A DNA stretch of 64,000 nucleotides from Pseudomonas pergaminensis (GTDB lineage: Bacteria > Pseudomonadota > Gammaproteobacteria > Pseudomonadales > Pseudomonadaceae): contig NZ_CP078013.2 of the NCBI RefSeq assembly GCF_024112395.2, positions 620,001 to 684,000 of the forward strand, given 5' to 3'. Positions 19,450 through 28,514 of this stretch are shown piece by piece; the stretch's first letter is position 1, and every line of letters begins with the position of its first letter. The notes below the pieces were generated by a model that worked only from the letters and a program-made list of their open reading frames with translations, made no database searches and was not told the DNA's origin. The translations under genes and the position numbers were made by a program.

Positions 19450-20364
19450 ATGGATGGTATTTTCCTGCAGCAACTGGTCAACGGCCTGACCCTCGGGTCG
19501 GTCTATGGCCTGATCGCCATCGGCTACACAATGGTCTATGGCATCATTGGCATGATCAACTTCGCCCACGGCGAGGTTTATATGATTTCCGCTTACCTCG
19601 CGGCGATCAGTCTGGCACTGCTGGCTTACTTCGGCATCGAATCCTTCCCGCTGCTCATTCTCGGCACCTTGATCTTTACCGTGGTCGTCACTGGCGTTTA
19701 CGGTTGGGTCATCGAGCGTGTCGCCTACAAACCGCTGCGCAACTCCACCCGACTGGCACCGCTGATCAGCGCCATCGGCATCTCCCTGATCCTGCAGAAC
19801 TACGCGCAGATCGCCCAGGGCGCCAAGCAACAAGGTATTCCTACCCTGCTGGCCGGGGCCTGGCGTGTCGACATCGGCAGCGGGTTCGTCCAGCTCACCT
19901 ATACCAAAGTCTTCATCCTGGTCGCCGCCTTCGCCGGCATGGCCCTGCTGACCTACGTGATCAAGTACACCAAGCTCGGCCGCATGTGCCGCGCGACCCA
20001 GCAAGACCGCAAGATGGCGTCGATCCTCGGCATCAACACCGACCGGGTGATCTCCTACGTGTTCGTCATCGGTGCCGCCATGGCTGCATTGGCCGGCGTG
20101 CTCATCACCCTCAACTACGGCACCTTCGACTTCTATGCCGGCTTCATCATCGGCATCAAGGCATTTACCGCAGCGGTACTCGGCGGCATCGGCTCCCTGC
20201 CTGGGGCGATGTTGGGCGGGATCATCCTCGGTATCTCCGAGTCGTTGTTCTCGGGGTTGATCAACTCTGACTACAAAGACGTGTTCAGTTTCTCCCTGCT
20301 GGTGGTGATTCTGATTTTCCGTCCCCAGGGCCTGCTTGGTCGCCCACTTGTGGCGAAGGTGTAA
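19450..20364 (+). CDS. braD: Branched-chain amino acid ABC transporter permease (LivH type)
   Basis: A 304-residue inner-membrane permease beginning MDGIFLQQLVNGLTLGSVYG, with about eight hydrophobic segments and the family signature near residue 230 that contacts the ATPase (GFIIGIKAFTAAVLGGIGSL). It pairs with BraE to form the channel. It starts 234 bases after braC, and its stop is two bases before braE. Confidence 0.95.
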   Translation: MDGIFLQQLVNGLTLGSVYGLIAIGYTMVYGIIGMINFAHGEVYMISAYLAAISLALLAYFGIESFPLLILGTLIFTVVVTGVYGWVIERVAYKPLRNSTRLAPLISAIGISLILQNYAQIAQGAKQQGIPTLLAGAWRVDIGSGFVQLTYTKVFILVAAFAGMALLTYVIKYTKLGRMCRATQQDRKMASILGINTDRVISYVFVIGAAMAALAGVLITLNYGTFDFYAGFIIGIKAFTAAVLGGIGSLPGAMLGGIILGISESLFSGLINSDYKDVFSFSLLVVILIFRPQGLLGRPLVAKV

Positions 20365-20366
20365 AC

Positions 20367-21644
20367 ATGTCTGCTGCCAAACCAATCGATATCAAGAAAA
20401 GTGTGGTCGATACGGTCCTCGCCGGGCTGATTTCGCTGATCGTGTTCGGTCCGATCGTCGGCGTTGTACTCGACGGCTACAGCTTCAACCTGGAACCGGC
20501 CCGCGTGGGCCTGCTGGTGGCCATTGTGATGGTCGGCCGCTTTGCCATGAGCCTGTTCCTGCAAACCCCCAAGGGCGTGAAGATTTTGCAGGGCTTCGAG
20601 AGCAGTGGCTCTGGCGTGCATGTGCTGGCGCCGGACTACAAGTCGCGGCTGCGCTGGATCATCCCAGCACTGATCGTGATCGCCATCGTGTTTCCGATCT
20701 TCGCCAACAAGTACCTGCTGACCGTGGTGATCCTCGGGCTGATCTACGTGTTGCTCGGCCTGGGCCTCAACATCGTGGTGGGCCTGGCCGGCTTGCTCGA
20801 CCTGGGTTACGTGGCGTTCTACGCCATCGGCGCCTACGGCCTTGCTCTGGGTTATCAATACCTGGGCCTGGGCTTCTGGACCGTGTTGCCATTGGCGGCC
20901 ATCGCCGCAGCGTTGGCGGGGTGCATACTCGGGTTCCCGGTGCTACGAATGCACGGTGACTATTTGGCCATCGTGACCCTGGGCTTTGGTGAAATCATCC
21001 GTCTGGTGCTCAACAACTGGCTGTCGTTTACCGGCGGACCCAACGGCATGCCGGTGCCCTCGCCGACCTTCCTCGGCCTGGAGTTCGGCAAGCGCGCGAA
21101 GGATGGCGGGGTTCCCTTCCATGAATTCTTCGGCATCGACTACAACCCCAACATCAAATTCCTGTTCATCTACATTGTGCTGTTCCTGGTGGTGCTGGCC
21201 GTGCTGTACATCAAGCATCGCCTGACCCGCATGCCGGTAGGCCGCGCCTGGGAAGCGCTGCGCGAAGATGAAATCGCCTGCCGTTCCATGGGCCTGAACC
21301 ACGTGCTGGTCAAGCTCTCGGCCTTCACCATCGGTGCATCGACTGCCGGTTTGGCCGGTGTGTTCTTTGCCAGCTACCAGGGCTTCGTCAACCCGTCATC
21401 GTTCACCTTCTTCGAGTCGGCGCTGATCCTGGCCATCGTGGTGCTGGGCGGCATGGGCTCGACGGTGGGCGTGGTGATCGCGGCCTTTGTATTGACCGTC
21501 GCCCCCGAGCTGCTGCGCAGCTTCTCCGAGTACCGCGTGCTGCTGTTTGGCGTGTTGATGGTAGTGATGATGATCTGGCGACCGCGCGGCCTGATCCGGA
21601 TCAGCCGCACCGGTGTGACGCCACGTAAGGGGGTAGCGCCATGA
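20367..21644 (+). CDS. braE: Branched-chain amino acid ABC transporter permease (LivM type)
   Basis: A 425-residue permease with a long N-terminal extension (about 110 residues with two to three hydrophobic segments) before the conserved LivM core, which includes GLAGLLDLGYVAFYAIGAYG and the ATPase-contact loop RAWEALREDEIACRSMGLN. The extension is usual for the gammaproteobacterial LivM/BraE branch. Its stop overlaps the braF start by four bases. Confidence 0.95.
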   Translation: MSAAKPIDIKKSVVDTVLAGLISLIVFGPIVGVVLDGYSFNLEPARVGLLVAIVMVGRFAMSLFLQTPKGVKILQGFESSGSGVHVLAPDYKSRLRWIIPALIVIAIVFPIFANKYLLTVVILGLIYVLLGLGLNIVVGLAGLLDLGYVAFYAIGAYGLALGYQYLGLGFWTVLPLAAIAAALAGCILGFPVLRMHGDYLAIVTLGFGEIIRLVLNNWLSFTGGPNGMPVPSPTFLGLEFGKRAKDGGVPFHEFFGIDYNPNIKFLFIYIVLFLVVLAVLYIKHRLTRMPVGRAWEALREDEIACRSMGLNHVLVKLSAFTIGASTAGLAGVFFASYQGFVNPSSFTFFESALILAIVVLGGMGSTVGVVIAAFVLTVAPELLRSFSEYRVLLFGVLMVVMMIWRPRGLIRISRTGVTPRKGVAP

Positions 21645-22516
21645 GCAAGGAAGTCGTGCTCTCCGTGGAACACCTGATGATGCACTTCGGTGGCATCAAG
21701 GCCTTGAGCGACGTGAGCCTCAAGGTCGAACGCAACTCGATCTTCGCCCTGATCGGCCCCAACGGCGCCGGCAAGACCACAGTGTTCAACTGCCTCACCG
21801 GTTTCTACAAAGCCAGCGGCGGCAAGATCGAACTCAACATCCGTGGCAAGCAGACCAACGTGATCCAACTGCTGGGCGAGCGCTTCAAGGCCACCGACTT
21901 TGTGTCGCCCAGGAGCTTTTTCAGCCGCGTTTACTACAAGATGTTCGGCGGCACCCACCTGGTTAACCGTGCCGGTTTGGCGCGTACCTTCCAGAACATT
22001 CGCCTGTTCAAGGAAATGTCGGTGCTGGAGAATCTGCTGGTGGCCCAGCACATGTGGGTCAACCGCAACATGCTCGCGGGCATTCTCAACACCAAGGGCT
22101 ACCGCAAGGCTGAAAGCGATGCCCTCGACCACGCCTTCTACTGGCTGGAAGTGGTGGACCTGGTGGACTGCGCCAACCGCCTGGCGGGTGAACTCTCCTA
22201 CGGCCAACAGCGCCGCCTGGAAATCGCCCGCGCCATGTGCACCCGGCCGCAGATCATCTGCCTGGACGAACCCGCTGCGGGCCTCAACCCCCAGGAAACC
22301 GAAGCCCTCAGCGCGATGATTCGCCTGTTGCGCGACGAACACGACCTCACGGTGGTACTGATCGAACACGACATGGGCATGGTGATGAGTATTTCCGACC
22401 ACATCGTGGTGCTCGACCACGGCAACGTGATCGCCGAAGGCGAGCCGGACGCGATCCGCAACGACCCGAAAGTGATTGCCGCCTACCTGGGCGCTGACGA
22501 AGAGGAGTTGGTATGA
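21641..22516 (+). CDS. braF: Branched-chain amino acid ABC transporter ATPase (LivG type)
   Basis: A 291-residue ATPase with Walker A GPNGAGKTT, signature SYGQQRRLEIARAM, Walker B LDEPAAGLNP and switch His in LIEHDMGMV. A ~30-residue insert after Walker A (residues about 75-105) is typical of LivG in this group. Its coding sequence overlaps both braE and braG by four bases. Confidence 0.95.
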   Translation: MSKEVVLSVEHLMMHFGGIKALSDVSLKVERNSIFALIGPNGAGKTTVFNCLTGFYKASGGKIELNIRGKQTNVIQLLGERFKATDFVSPRSFFSRVYYKMFGGTHLVNRAGLARTFQNIRLFKEMSVLENLLVAQHMWVNRNMLAGILNTKGYRKAESDALDHAFYWLEVVDLVDCANRLAGELSYGQQRRLEIARAMCTRPQIICLDEPAAGLNPQETEALSAMIRLLRDEHDLTVVLIEHDMGMVMSISDHIVVLDHGNVIAEGEPDAIRNDPKVIAAYLGADEEELV

Positions 22517-23229
22517 GTGCACCTATCCTCGAAATGAAGGACCTGGACGTGTATTACGGCCCAATCCAGGCCCTGAAAAAAGTCTCGCTGCACATCAATG
22601 AAGGCGAAACTGTCAGCCTGATTGGCTCCAACGGCGCGGGCAAGTCCACGCTGCTGATGTCGATCTTCGGCCAGCCACGGGCCGAGTCGGGGCAGATCAT
22701 CTATAACGGCGTGGACATTACCCACAAGTCGTCGCACTACATCGCCTCCAACGGCATTGCGCAGTCGCCGGAAGGGCGGCGGGTGTTCCCTGACATGACC
22801 GTCGAGGAGAACCTGCTGATGGGCACCATCCCGATTGGCGACAAGTTTGCCCAGGAAGATATGCAGCGCATGTTCGAGCTGTTTCCAAGGCTCAAGGAGC
22901 GGCGTAACCAGCGCGCCATGACCATGTCCGGCGGCGAGCAGCAAATGCTCGCCATCGCCCGCGCGCTGATGAGCCGGCCCAAGCTGTTGCTGCTGGATGA
23001 ACCGAGCCTGGGCCTGGCGCCGATTGTGGTGAAGCAGATCTTCTCGACGTTGCGCGAGCTGGCCTCCACCGGGATGACCATCTTCCTGGTGGAACAGAAC
23101 GCCAACCATGCGCTGCGCTTGTCGGACCGCGCGTATGTGATGGTCAACGGCGAGATTCGCCTGACCGGCACCGGCAAGGAATTGCTGGTGAACGAGGAAG
23201 TGCGCAACGCCTACCTCGGCGGGCACTGA
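22513..23229 (+). CDS. braG: Branched-chain amino acid ABC transporter ATPase (LivF type)
   Basis: A 238-residue ATPase with Walker A GSNGAGKST, signature MSGGEQQMLAIARAL, Walker B LDEPSLGLAP and LVEQNANHAL. It forms the nucleotide-binding pair with BraF and ends the operon. A REP-like doublet follows the stop. Confidence 0.95.
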   Translation: MSAPILEMKDLDVYYGPIQALKKVSLHINEGETVSLIGSNGAGKSTLLMSIFGQPRAESGQIIYNGVDITHKSSHYIASNGIAQSPEGRRVFPDMTVEENLLMGTIPIGDKFAQEDMQRMFELFPRLKERRNQRAMTMSGGEQQMLAIARALMSRPKLLLLDEPSLGLAPIVVKQIFSTLRELASTGMTIFLVEQNANHALRLSDRAYVMVNGEIRLTGTGKELLVNEEVRNAYLGGH

Positions 23230-23267
23230 TGTAAAACTTGATGCAGGCCTCCTGTAGGTGGCTGCTG

Positions 23268-23357
23268 CATGTGGGAGCTGGCTTGCCTGCGATGCAAACG
23301 CCTCGGTCTATCAGTTGAACCGAGGAGATTGCATCGCAGGCAAGCCAGCTCCCACAT
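23268..23357. repeat. REP-like inverted doublet, type B
   Basis: CATGTGGGAGCTGGCTTGCC and its mirror GGCAAGCCAGCTCCCACATT surround about 38 bases, just after braG. Confidence 0.9.
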
Positions 23358-24032
23358 TTGTTTTTGCGGTGTTCACAAGGCCGCTGCCAAATTGTGGAAA
23401 ACAAATCTGGCTCCCCTCCAAAGCGCGACATATAGCCGCCGCAAATCCCTGTTTTGTCACAGTTTTGACTTGTCCCCATCCGCTGTGGAACCGGCTGTGG
23501 GTAACGTGGGTGTAGCTGGCTGGACGCCAATAAATACGGGGCCTGTAGCGCGATGGTTAATATTTGATCAGGCGGTTTTTAGTGACCGCTCCAGCACTTT
23601 GTCAACCTGTTTAAAGACACAGGTATATGACCGAAAAATGTCTATACAGCCTGTGGATAAGTCTGTGACTAAACTCTGGAAAGACCGCCGCAGAGGCCGG
23701 AATGACTGGCCTGGAGCCATCGTTCCGATTTCCCGTTCTTCCTGGGGCCTACATACGCTCCCGCCAAGGTCAAGCAAAAAACTTTCTAAAACCGCCTGAA
23801 ACCCTTGTGTATAAAGGCCTGAGGCATTTTGCACTTGCCCCCAAAGACTGTGGGCGCAGCTGTGGATAACCTGCGCGCATATAGCTGCAAGCCACGGTTT
23901 ATATGGCTTTGCTCGTCATGGTTAAAAAATGATCAGGTGCGCGTGAAGTTGTGTGCATAGCGGTTGCCGCCATCGCGGCGTACGGGCATTCTGCTGGCTG
24001 ATTTTTTCCCCGATGCCCGCAAGGAGAACACC
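23358..24032. other. Long non-coding stretch with DnaA-box-like sites and internal repeats
   Basis: No convincing gene in about 675 bases. TGTGGATAA, the complement of the DnaA box TTATCCACA, is perfect at 23652-23660 and 23861-23869, and near-matches occur at 23393 (TGTGGAAAA) and 23496 (TGTGGGTAA), all in the same direction. A 20-base direct repeat with three mismatches lies at 23553-23572 and 23918-23937 (ATGGTTAA...TGATCAGG). TCAGGCGGTTTT at 23568 is mirrored by AAAACCGCCTGA at 23788. An open frame from an ATG at 23638 (53 codons, basic) has no ribosome binding site. Function unknown; DnaA binding is an inference from the motif. Confidence 0.5.
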
Positions 24033-24800
24033 ATGTCCGACACGCTGTTTATTACTGGCGCAACCTCAGGTTTCGGCGAAGCCTGCGCCCGTCGTTTTGC
24101 CGAAGCCGGCTGGAAACTGGTGCTCACTGGCCGTCGTGGCGACCGCCTGAATGCGCTGGTCGAAGAGCTTTCCAAGCAGACCGAAGTACACGGCCTGGTG
24201 GTGGATGTGCGGGATCGCAAAGGCATGGAAGACGCCATCGCCAACCTGCCTCCGTCGTTCGCCAAGCTGCGCGGGCTGATCAACAACGCCGGCCTGGCCG
24301 TGGGCACTGACCCTGCGCCCAAGTGCAGCCTCGACGATTGGGAAACCATGGTCGACACCAACATCAAGGGCCTGCTGACCACGACCAGCCTGCTGCTGCC
24401 GCGCCTGATCGCCCATGGCCGTGGCGCCGGTATCATCAACCTGGGCTCCATCGCCGGCAGCTACCCGTACCCGGGCAGCCATGTGTATGGCGGCTCCAAG
24501 GCATTCGTGAAGCAGTTCTCGCTGAACCTGCGCTGCGACCTGCAGGGCACCGGCGTGCGCGTCACCAACATTGAGCCAGGCCTGTGCGAGAGCGAGTTCT
24601 CACTGGTGCGTTTTGGCGGCGATCAGGCGCGCTATGACGCGACCTATGCGGGTGCCGAGCCGATCCAGCCGCAGGACATCGCCGACACGATCTTCTGGGT
24701 GCTCAACACACCGGCGCACGTGAATATCAACCGGTTGGAACTGATGCCGGTGAGCCAGACCTGGGCTGGGTTTGCGATTGAGCGTGGCGCCAAAGGCTGA
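24033..24800 (+). CDS. Short-chain dehydrogenase, YdfG-like
   Basis: A 255-residue classical SDR. The TGATSGFGEA cofactor motif is at residues 8-17, NNAG near 85, and the catalytic Ser-Tyr-Lys are in the LGSIAGS segment and VYGGSKAFVKQF. The run from GSxPYPG through IEPGL and PAHVNINRLELMPV closely follows E. coli YdfG, an NADP-dependent 3-hydroxy acid dehydrogenase acting on serine and malonic semialdehyde. The ATG has AAGGAG seven bases upstream; an earlier in-frame Met at 23964 lacks a site. The exact substrate is not determined by sequence. Confidence 0.88.
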   Translation: MSDTLFITGATSGFGEACARRFAEAGWKLVLTGRRGDRLNALVEELSKQTEVHGLVVDVRDRKGMEDAIANLPPSFAKLRGLINNAGLAVGTDPAPKCSLDDWETMVDTNIKGLLTTTSLLLPRLIAHGRGAGIINLGSIAGSYPYPGSHVYGGSKAFVKQFSLNLRCDLQGTGVRVTNIEPGLCESEFSLVRFGGDQARYDATYAGAEPIQPQDIADTIFWVLNTPAHVNINRLELMPVSQTWAGFAIERGAKG

Positions 24801-24821
24801 CGCTCCGTCCTGCTGGTTTTT

Positions 24822-24866
24822 GTGGTGAGCGAGCTTGCCTCGCGCGGGGCAAGCCCGCTCATCACA
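24822..24866. repeat. REP-like inverted element, type C
   Basis: GTGGTGAGCG is mirrored, with one mismatch, by CGCTCATCAC around GC-rich sequence, as at 6.76 kb. Confidence 0.75.
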
Positions 24867-24982
24867 GGATCAGTTTTTACCGGTAACCATGCGGCAAATC
24901 GGCCAAAACACGACATAAGGTACACTCCACCCGGTAAAACCCCTCCGCACCGTGCGGATTTAAGGTTTTGACGGGAGGAAAT

Positions 24983-25888
24983 GTGAGTAACCGAGGTGAG
25001 CAGGCACTGCTCAAACAATCGACCATCCTGATGTTCGCTGTCGCGATCGCCGGGATCGTCACGGGCGTGGTATCCGGCGCCCAATCCATTCTGTTCGACG
25101 GCTTTTTCTCGCTGATCGCCACCGCTATCAAGGTGTTGATGCTGATCACGGCCAAGCTGATCGCCAAGAAAAGCAACGAGCGCTTCCAGTTCGGCTATTG
25201 GCACCTGGAGCCCATGGTGCTGCTGATCGAAGGCAGTTTCCTGTTGCTGATCGCCATCTATGCGTTCCTCAACGGTGTGTTCGGCATCATCAATGGCGGG
25301 CGCGAGATTGAGTTGGGGCTGGTGATCATCTACGCGGCAGTGTTCACCGTCGTCGAGTTCGCCTACTTCTTCTACGTGCGCTACCGCAATCGCCGGCTGA
25401 AATCATCGCTGATCCAGTTCGATAACATCAGTTGGCTGGTGGACGCGATGCTGTCGGTGGGCTTGCTGATCAGCTTTCTGGCGGCACTGTTGCTCAAGTC
25501 CCAGGGCTATGGCGAGTGGGCGGTATACGTCGACCCGTTGATCCTGATCCTGCTGGCCCTGAGCATGCTGGCACCGGCGTTCAAGATCCTGCGCCCAGCG
25601 TTGCGCGAGGTGCTGGGGATTGCGCCAGACCACCTGGACGACAAAGTGCGCGAAGTGATGGAGGCGGTGCAGGCCAAACATGGTTTCGACGACTACGTGT
25701 CGTACGTGCAAAAGCACGGGCGGGCGCGGTTTATCGAGATTCATGTGGTGCTGCCGGCGGATTACCCGGTGGATAACGTCGCGACCCTCGACGCGCTGCG
25801 CGAAGAGATATCCACAGGGCTCGGCACGCCGGATGCGGCGCGTTGGCTAACGATCAGCTTTACCGGGGATCGCAAGTGGATTGCGTGA
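24983..25888 (+). CDS. Cation diffusion facilitator family transporter
   Basis: A 301-residue protein if started at the GTG after GGGAGGA; a TTG five codons upstream is the alternative. The first ~210 residues contain about six hydrophobic segments with Asp in FDGFFSLIATAIK and QFDNISWLVDAML at the positions used for metal coordination in CDF proteins. A cytoplasmic C-terminal domain follows, with the usual ferredoxin-like pattern (HGRARFIEIHVVLPAD). Members of this family export divalent metals by proton exchange; the metal here is unknown. No metal regulator lies nearby. Confidence 0.85.
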   Translation: MSNRGEQALLKQSTILMFAVAIAGIVTGVVSGAQSILFDGFFSLIATAIKVLMLITAKLIAKKSNERFQFGYWHLEPMVLLIEGSFLLLIAIYAFLNGVFGIINGGREIELGLVIIYAAVFTVVEFAYFFYVRYRNRRLKSSLIQFDNISWLVDAMLSVGLLISFLAALLLKSQGYGEWAVYVDPLILILLALSMLAPAFKILRPALREVLGIAPDHLDDKVREVMEAVQAKHGFDDYVSYVQKHGRARFIEIHVVLPADYPVDNVATLDALREEISTGLGTPDAARWLTISFTGDRKWIA

Positions 25889-25906
25889 GGTCAGTGAGAT
25901 CGAGTT

Positions 25907-25997
25907 GACGCCTTCGCGAGCAAGCCCGCTCCCACATTTCGACCGTGTTTCAAGGATGTACTCGGTCAAACTGTGGGAGCGGGCTTGCTCGCGAAGA
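25907..25997. repeat. REP-like inverted doublet, type A
   Basis: GACGCCTTCGCGAGCAAGCC is mirrored by GGGCTTGCTCGCGAAGA around about 36 bases, between convergent genes. Confidence 0.9.
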
Positions 25998-26008
25998 GGC
26001 CCTGGCGT

Positions 26009-27118
26009 TCACCCAAGATGCTGGACAAGGCCCTGGTAGCAAGTCGCCAAATGATAAGGGGTAGTCGAAGGCATATCCCACCGACTCACCACACCTTGGG
26101 CATCCAGGCATTCATTCCAGCCTTTTGTATGCAAGAAGTGCTGTTGCAGCGCCAGCAATTGGCGCTGCAGCACTGCTTCGCTGTCCGGCCGCAAGGTCAG
26201 TGCCCGCAGGTACTCGGCCTGGGCCCAGATCCGCTGGGTACCGTCGCGCACAGTGCCATCCAGCGCCAACATGCCGCTGACCGCACCGCTGGCGTTATCC
26301 ACACCCTTGAGCTCGGCGTAGGCGAAAGCCCGCGTCAGCGAAGCATGCAGCGGCGTACCGCGCAGCACATCCGAAGACTCCAGCAAAAAGAACCACTCGA
26401 ATTGATGGCCCGGTTCGAACCAGTTATCCACAGCGCCCAGCGGTTTTTCCATCATCACGCCGTGCTGGCGGTCGATGAAACGCTGCTGCATGGCCGTCGC
26501 CAAGGCCAGCAGGGCCGCTCGCACTTGTGCATCTTCACGCACGGCGAGGGTAGCGAGGAAACCTTCGGCCAGGTGCATCAGTGGGTTCTGCAACGGGCCG
26601 GACTTGAGGGACGACCAGTTGCGCTCCAGCACGGCTTCATACAAACCGTCGCCGGTGGAAAACCGCTCGGCGACCACTTCCAGGGCAGCATTGAGGACTG
26701 ATTCCACCAGCGGCTCGCGCACCTTGGCCCAGTAATGGGCGCAGGCAAAGATGATGAACGCATGGGTGTAGAGATCTTTGCGCTTGTCCAGCGGCTGGCC
26801 GGCCGGGTCGATGCTGTAGAACCAGCCGCCGTGCTCGGCGTCGTGGAAGTGCCGTTGCAGCGAACGGAACAGCGCCGCCGCGCGCTCTTCGGCAAACCCT
26901 GCGCCGGGCTCGCCGATCAGGCTGGCGAACAGGTACAACTGCCGCGCACAGGCCATGGCGCGATAGCGTTGGGGGGGGAGCGGCTGGTGATCGGCGTCCA
27001 GCGCCTCATAGGGCAATGCCAACTCGGCGTTCCAGCCAGGGCCTTGCCAAAGCGGCACGATCAGGCTGTGGAAGTGCGTGAGCACGGTGTTCAAGGCGGG
27101 TTGGGAAGCGCTGGGCAT
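26009..27118 (-). CDS. AGE-family sugar epimerase/isomerase
   Basis: A 369-residue protein of the N-acylglucosamine 2-epimerase (alpha/alpha barrel) family. Visible family segments are DLYTHAFIIFA near residue 125 and PGHQFEWFFLLE near 235, which contribute catalytic histidines, and GGWFYSID near 100. Related proteins include D-mannose isomerase and cellobiose epimerase; mannose/fructose isomerisation is the likeliest role for a free-standing pseudomonad member, but the substrate is not determined. It stands alone, flanked by REP-like doublets. Confidence 0.82.
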   Translation of the reverse strand: MPSASQPALNTVLTHFHSLIVPLWQGPGWNAELALPYEALDADHQPLPPQRYRAMACARQLYLFASLIGEPGAGFAEERAAALFRSLQRHFHDAEHGGWFYSIDPAGQPLDKRKDLYTHAFIIFACAHYWAKVREPLVESVLNAALEVVAERFSTGDGLYEAVLERNWSSLKSGPLQNPLMHLAEGFLATLAVREDAQVRAALLALATAMQQRFIDRQHGVMMEKPLGAVDNWFEPGHQFEWFFLLESSDVLRGTPLHASLTRAFAYAELKGVDNASGAVSGMLALDGTVRDGTQRIWAQAEYLRALTLRPDSEAVLQRQLLALQQHFLHTKGWNECLDAQGVVSRWDMPSTTPYHLATCYQGLVQHLG

Positions 27119-27192
27119 TGGCTGGCGTCGTCACGGCAGGGGTGTAGGCGCGCATGGTATCAGGCTTGGGTTGTGTGGTGTCTTTGAGACCG

Positions 27193-27268
27193 TCATCGCG
27201 GGCAGCCCGGCTCCCACATTTTTGATTTGCAAACCCAATCAAATGTGGGAGCGGGCTTGCCTGCGATG
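27193..27268. repeat. Mixed REP-like doublet
   Basis: The left arm CATCGCGGGCAGCCCGGCTC and right arm GAGCGGGCTTGCCTGCGATG are related but not identical in subtype. It separates the AGE gene from ureJ. Confidence 0.8.
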
Positions 27269-27292
27269 AGGCCCGTAAAAGCGCAACATCAC

Positions 27293-27865
27293 TCAGCCCG
27301 CGAGCAACCAGGCTCCAGTCGCCGCCGAAGCCGCCCCAGCAATCCGCACCAACGGCGCCGCTGCGGCTGGCAGGAAGCGCACCACGGCATAACCGGCCGC
27401 GTGCAGCACCGCCGTTGCACCGACAAAACCCGCCGCATATGTCCAAGGGCTGGACATGTCCGGCAGTTCCAGGCCATGGGCCACGCCGTGGAACAGCGCA
27501 AACAAGGCCGTCGCCCCGACTGCCACGAACAACGGTGGACGCACCGCCAGCGCCACCGCCAAGCCCAGCGCCAGCACCGACGCGGCAATCCCGCTTTCCA
27601 GCGCCGGCAATTCCAGGCCTTCAAAACCCAGCACACCACCGATCAGCATGGTGCCCACGAAGGTGCACGGCAGTGCCCAGCGCGCGGCGCCTTTTTGTTG
27701 GGCGGCCCACAAGCCGACCGCCACCATGGCCAGCAGGTGGTCGATACCGCTCAAAGGGTGGCTGATGCCGGCCACCAGGCCATTGTCGCCATGGCCCGGA
27801 TGAGCGAAGGCCAGGGCCGGGGCCAGCAGCAGGGCGGCGGCGGTGAAGAGTTTCTTGAGGCTCAT
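27293..27865 (-). CDS. ureJ: HupE/UreJ family metal permease
   Basis: A 190-residue membrane protein. A 21-residue signal-like segment precedes HPGHGDNG; the signature HPLSGIDHLLAMVAVG follows, and about six hydrophobic helices make up the rest. HupE/UreJ proteins are thought to take up nickel. It is the last gene of ureEFGJ, which supplies Ni to urease, so nickel supply fits the context. Confidence 0.93.
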   Translation of the reverse strand: MSLKKLFTAAALLLAPALAFAHPGHGDNGLVAGISHPLSGIDHLLAMVAVGLWAAQQKGAARWALPCTFVGTMLIGGVLGFEGLELPALESGIAASVLALGLAVALAVRPPLFVAVGATALFALFHGVAHGLELPDMSSPWTYAAGFVGATAVLHAAGYAVVRFLPAAAAPLVRIAGAASAATGAWLLAG

Positions 27866-27887
27866 GGACAGGTTCCTTATGGGTTGA

Positions 27888-28502
27888 TCAGGCGGCGGTC
27901 AGCAGGCCTTGGCGTTCGATGAAGGCGACGATGTCATCCAGGCCGACACCGGTTTTCTGGTTGCTGAACACAAAGGGTTTGCCGTTGCGCATGCGGGTGG
28001 TGTCGCTGTTCATCAGCTCCAGCGACGCACCGACCAAAGGCGCCAGGTCGATCTTGTTGATCACCAGCAGGTCGGACTTGCAGATGCCAGGCCCGCCCTT
28101 GCGCGGCAGCTTGTCGCCGGCGGACACGTCGATCACGTAGATAGTCAGGTCGGACAGCTCCGGGCTGAAGGTCGCCGAAAGGTTGTCGCCGCCGGACTCC
28201 ACCAGGATCAGGTCCAGGCCGGGGAAGCGGCGGTTGAGTTGATCCACCGCCTCCAGGTTGATCGAGGCGTCTTCGCGGATCGCCGTGTGCGGGCAGCCGC
28301 CGGTTTCCACACCGATGATGCGTTCCGGCGCCAGGGCCTGGTTGCGCACCAGGAAGTCGGCGTCTTCGCGGGTGTAGATATCGTTGGTGACCACGGCCAG
28401 GTTGTAGCGGTCGCGCAGTGCGAGGCACAGGGCCAAGGTCAGGGCGGTCTTGCCGGAACCGACCGGGCCGCCAATGCCGACGCGCAGGGGTTGTGTATTC
28501 AT
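27888..28502 (-). CDS. ureG: Urease accessory GTPase
   Basis: A 204-residue SIMIBI-class GTPase, standard length. P-loop [10 protein letters not shown] is at residues 11-20, the metal-binding CPH motif appears as [11 protein letters not shown], and NKIDLA specifies guanine. UreG hydrolyses GTP while nickel is inserted into the urease active site with UreD, UreE and UreF. Confidence 0.97.
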   Translation of the reverse strand: MNTQPLRVGIGGPVGSGKTALTLALCLALRDRYNLAVVTNDIYTREDADFLVRNQALAPERIIGVETGGCPHTAIREDASINLEAVDQLNRRFPGLDLILVESGGDNLSATFSPELSDLTIYVIDVSAGDKLPRKGGPGICKSDLLVINKIDLAPLVGASLELMNSDTTRMRNGKPFVFSNQKTGVGLDDIVAFIERQGLLTAA

Positions 28503-28514
28503 GGGTGTGTTCTC

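Noticed and set aside
23638..23799. A 53-codon basic frame in the braG-SDR gap
   Set aside because: No ribosome binding site, no recognisable likeness, and it overlaps repeats and a DnaA-box-like site; kept as non-coding.
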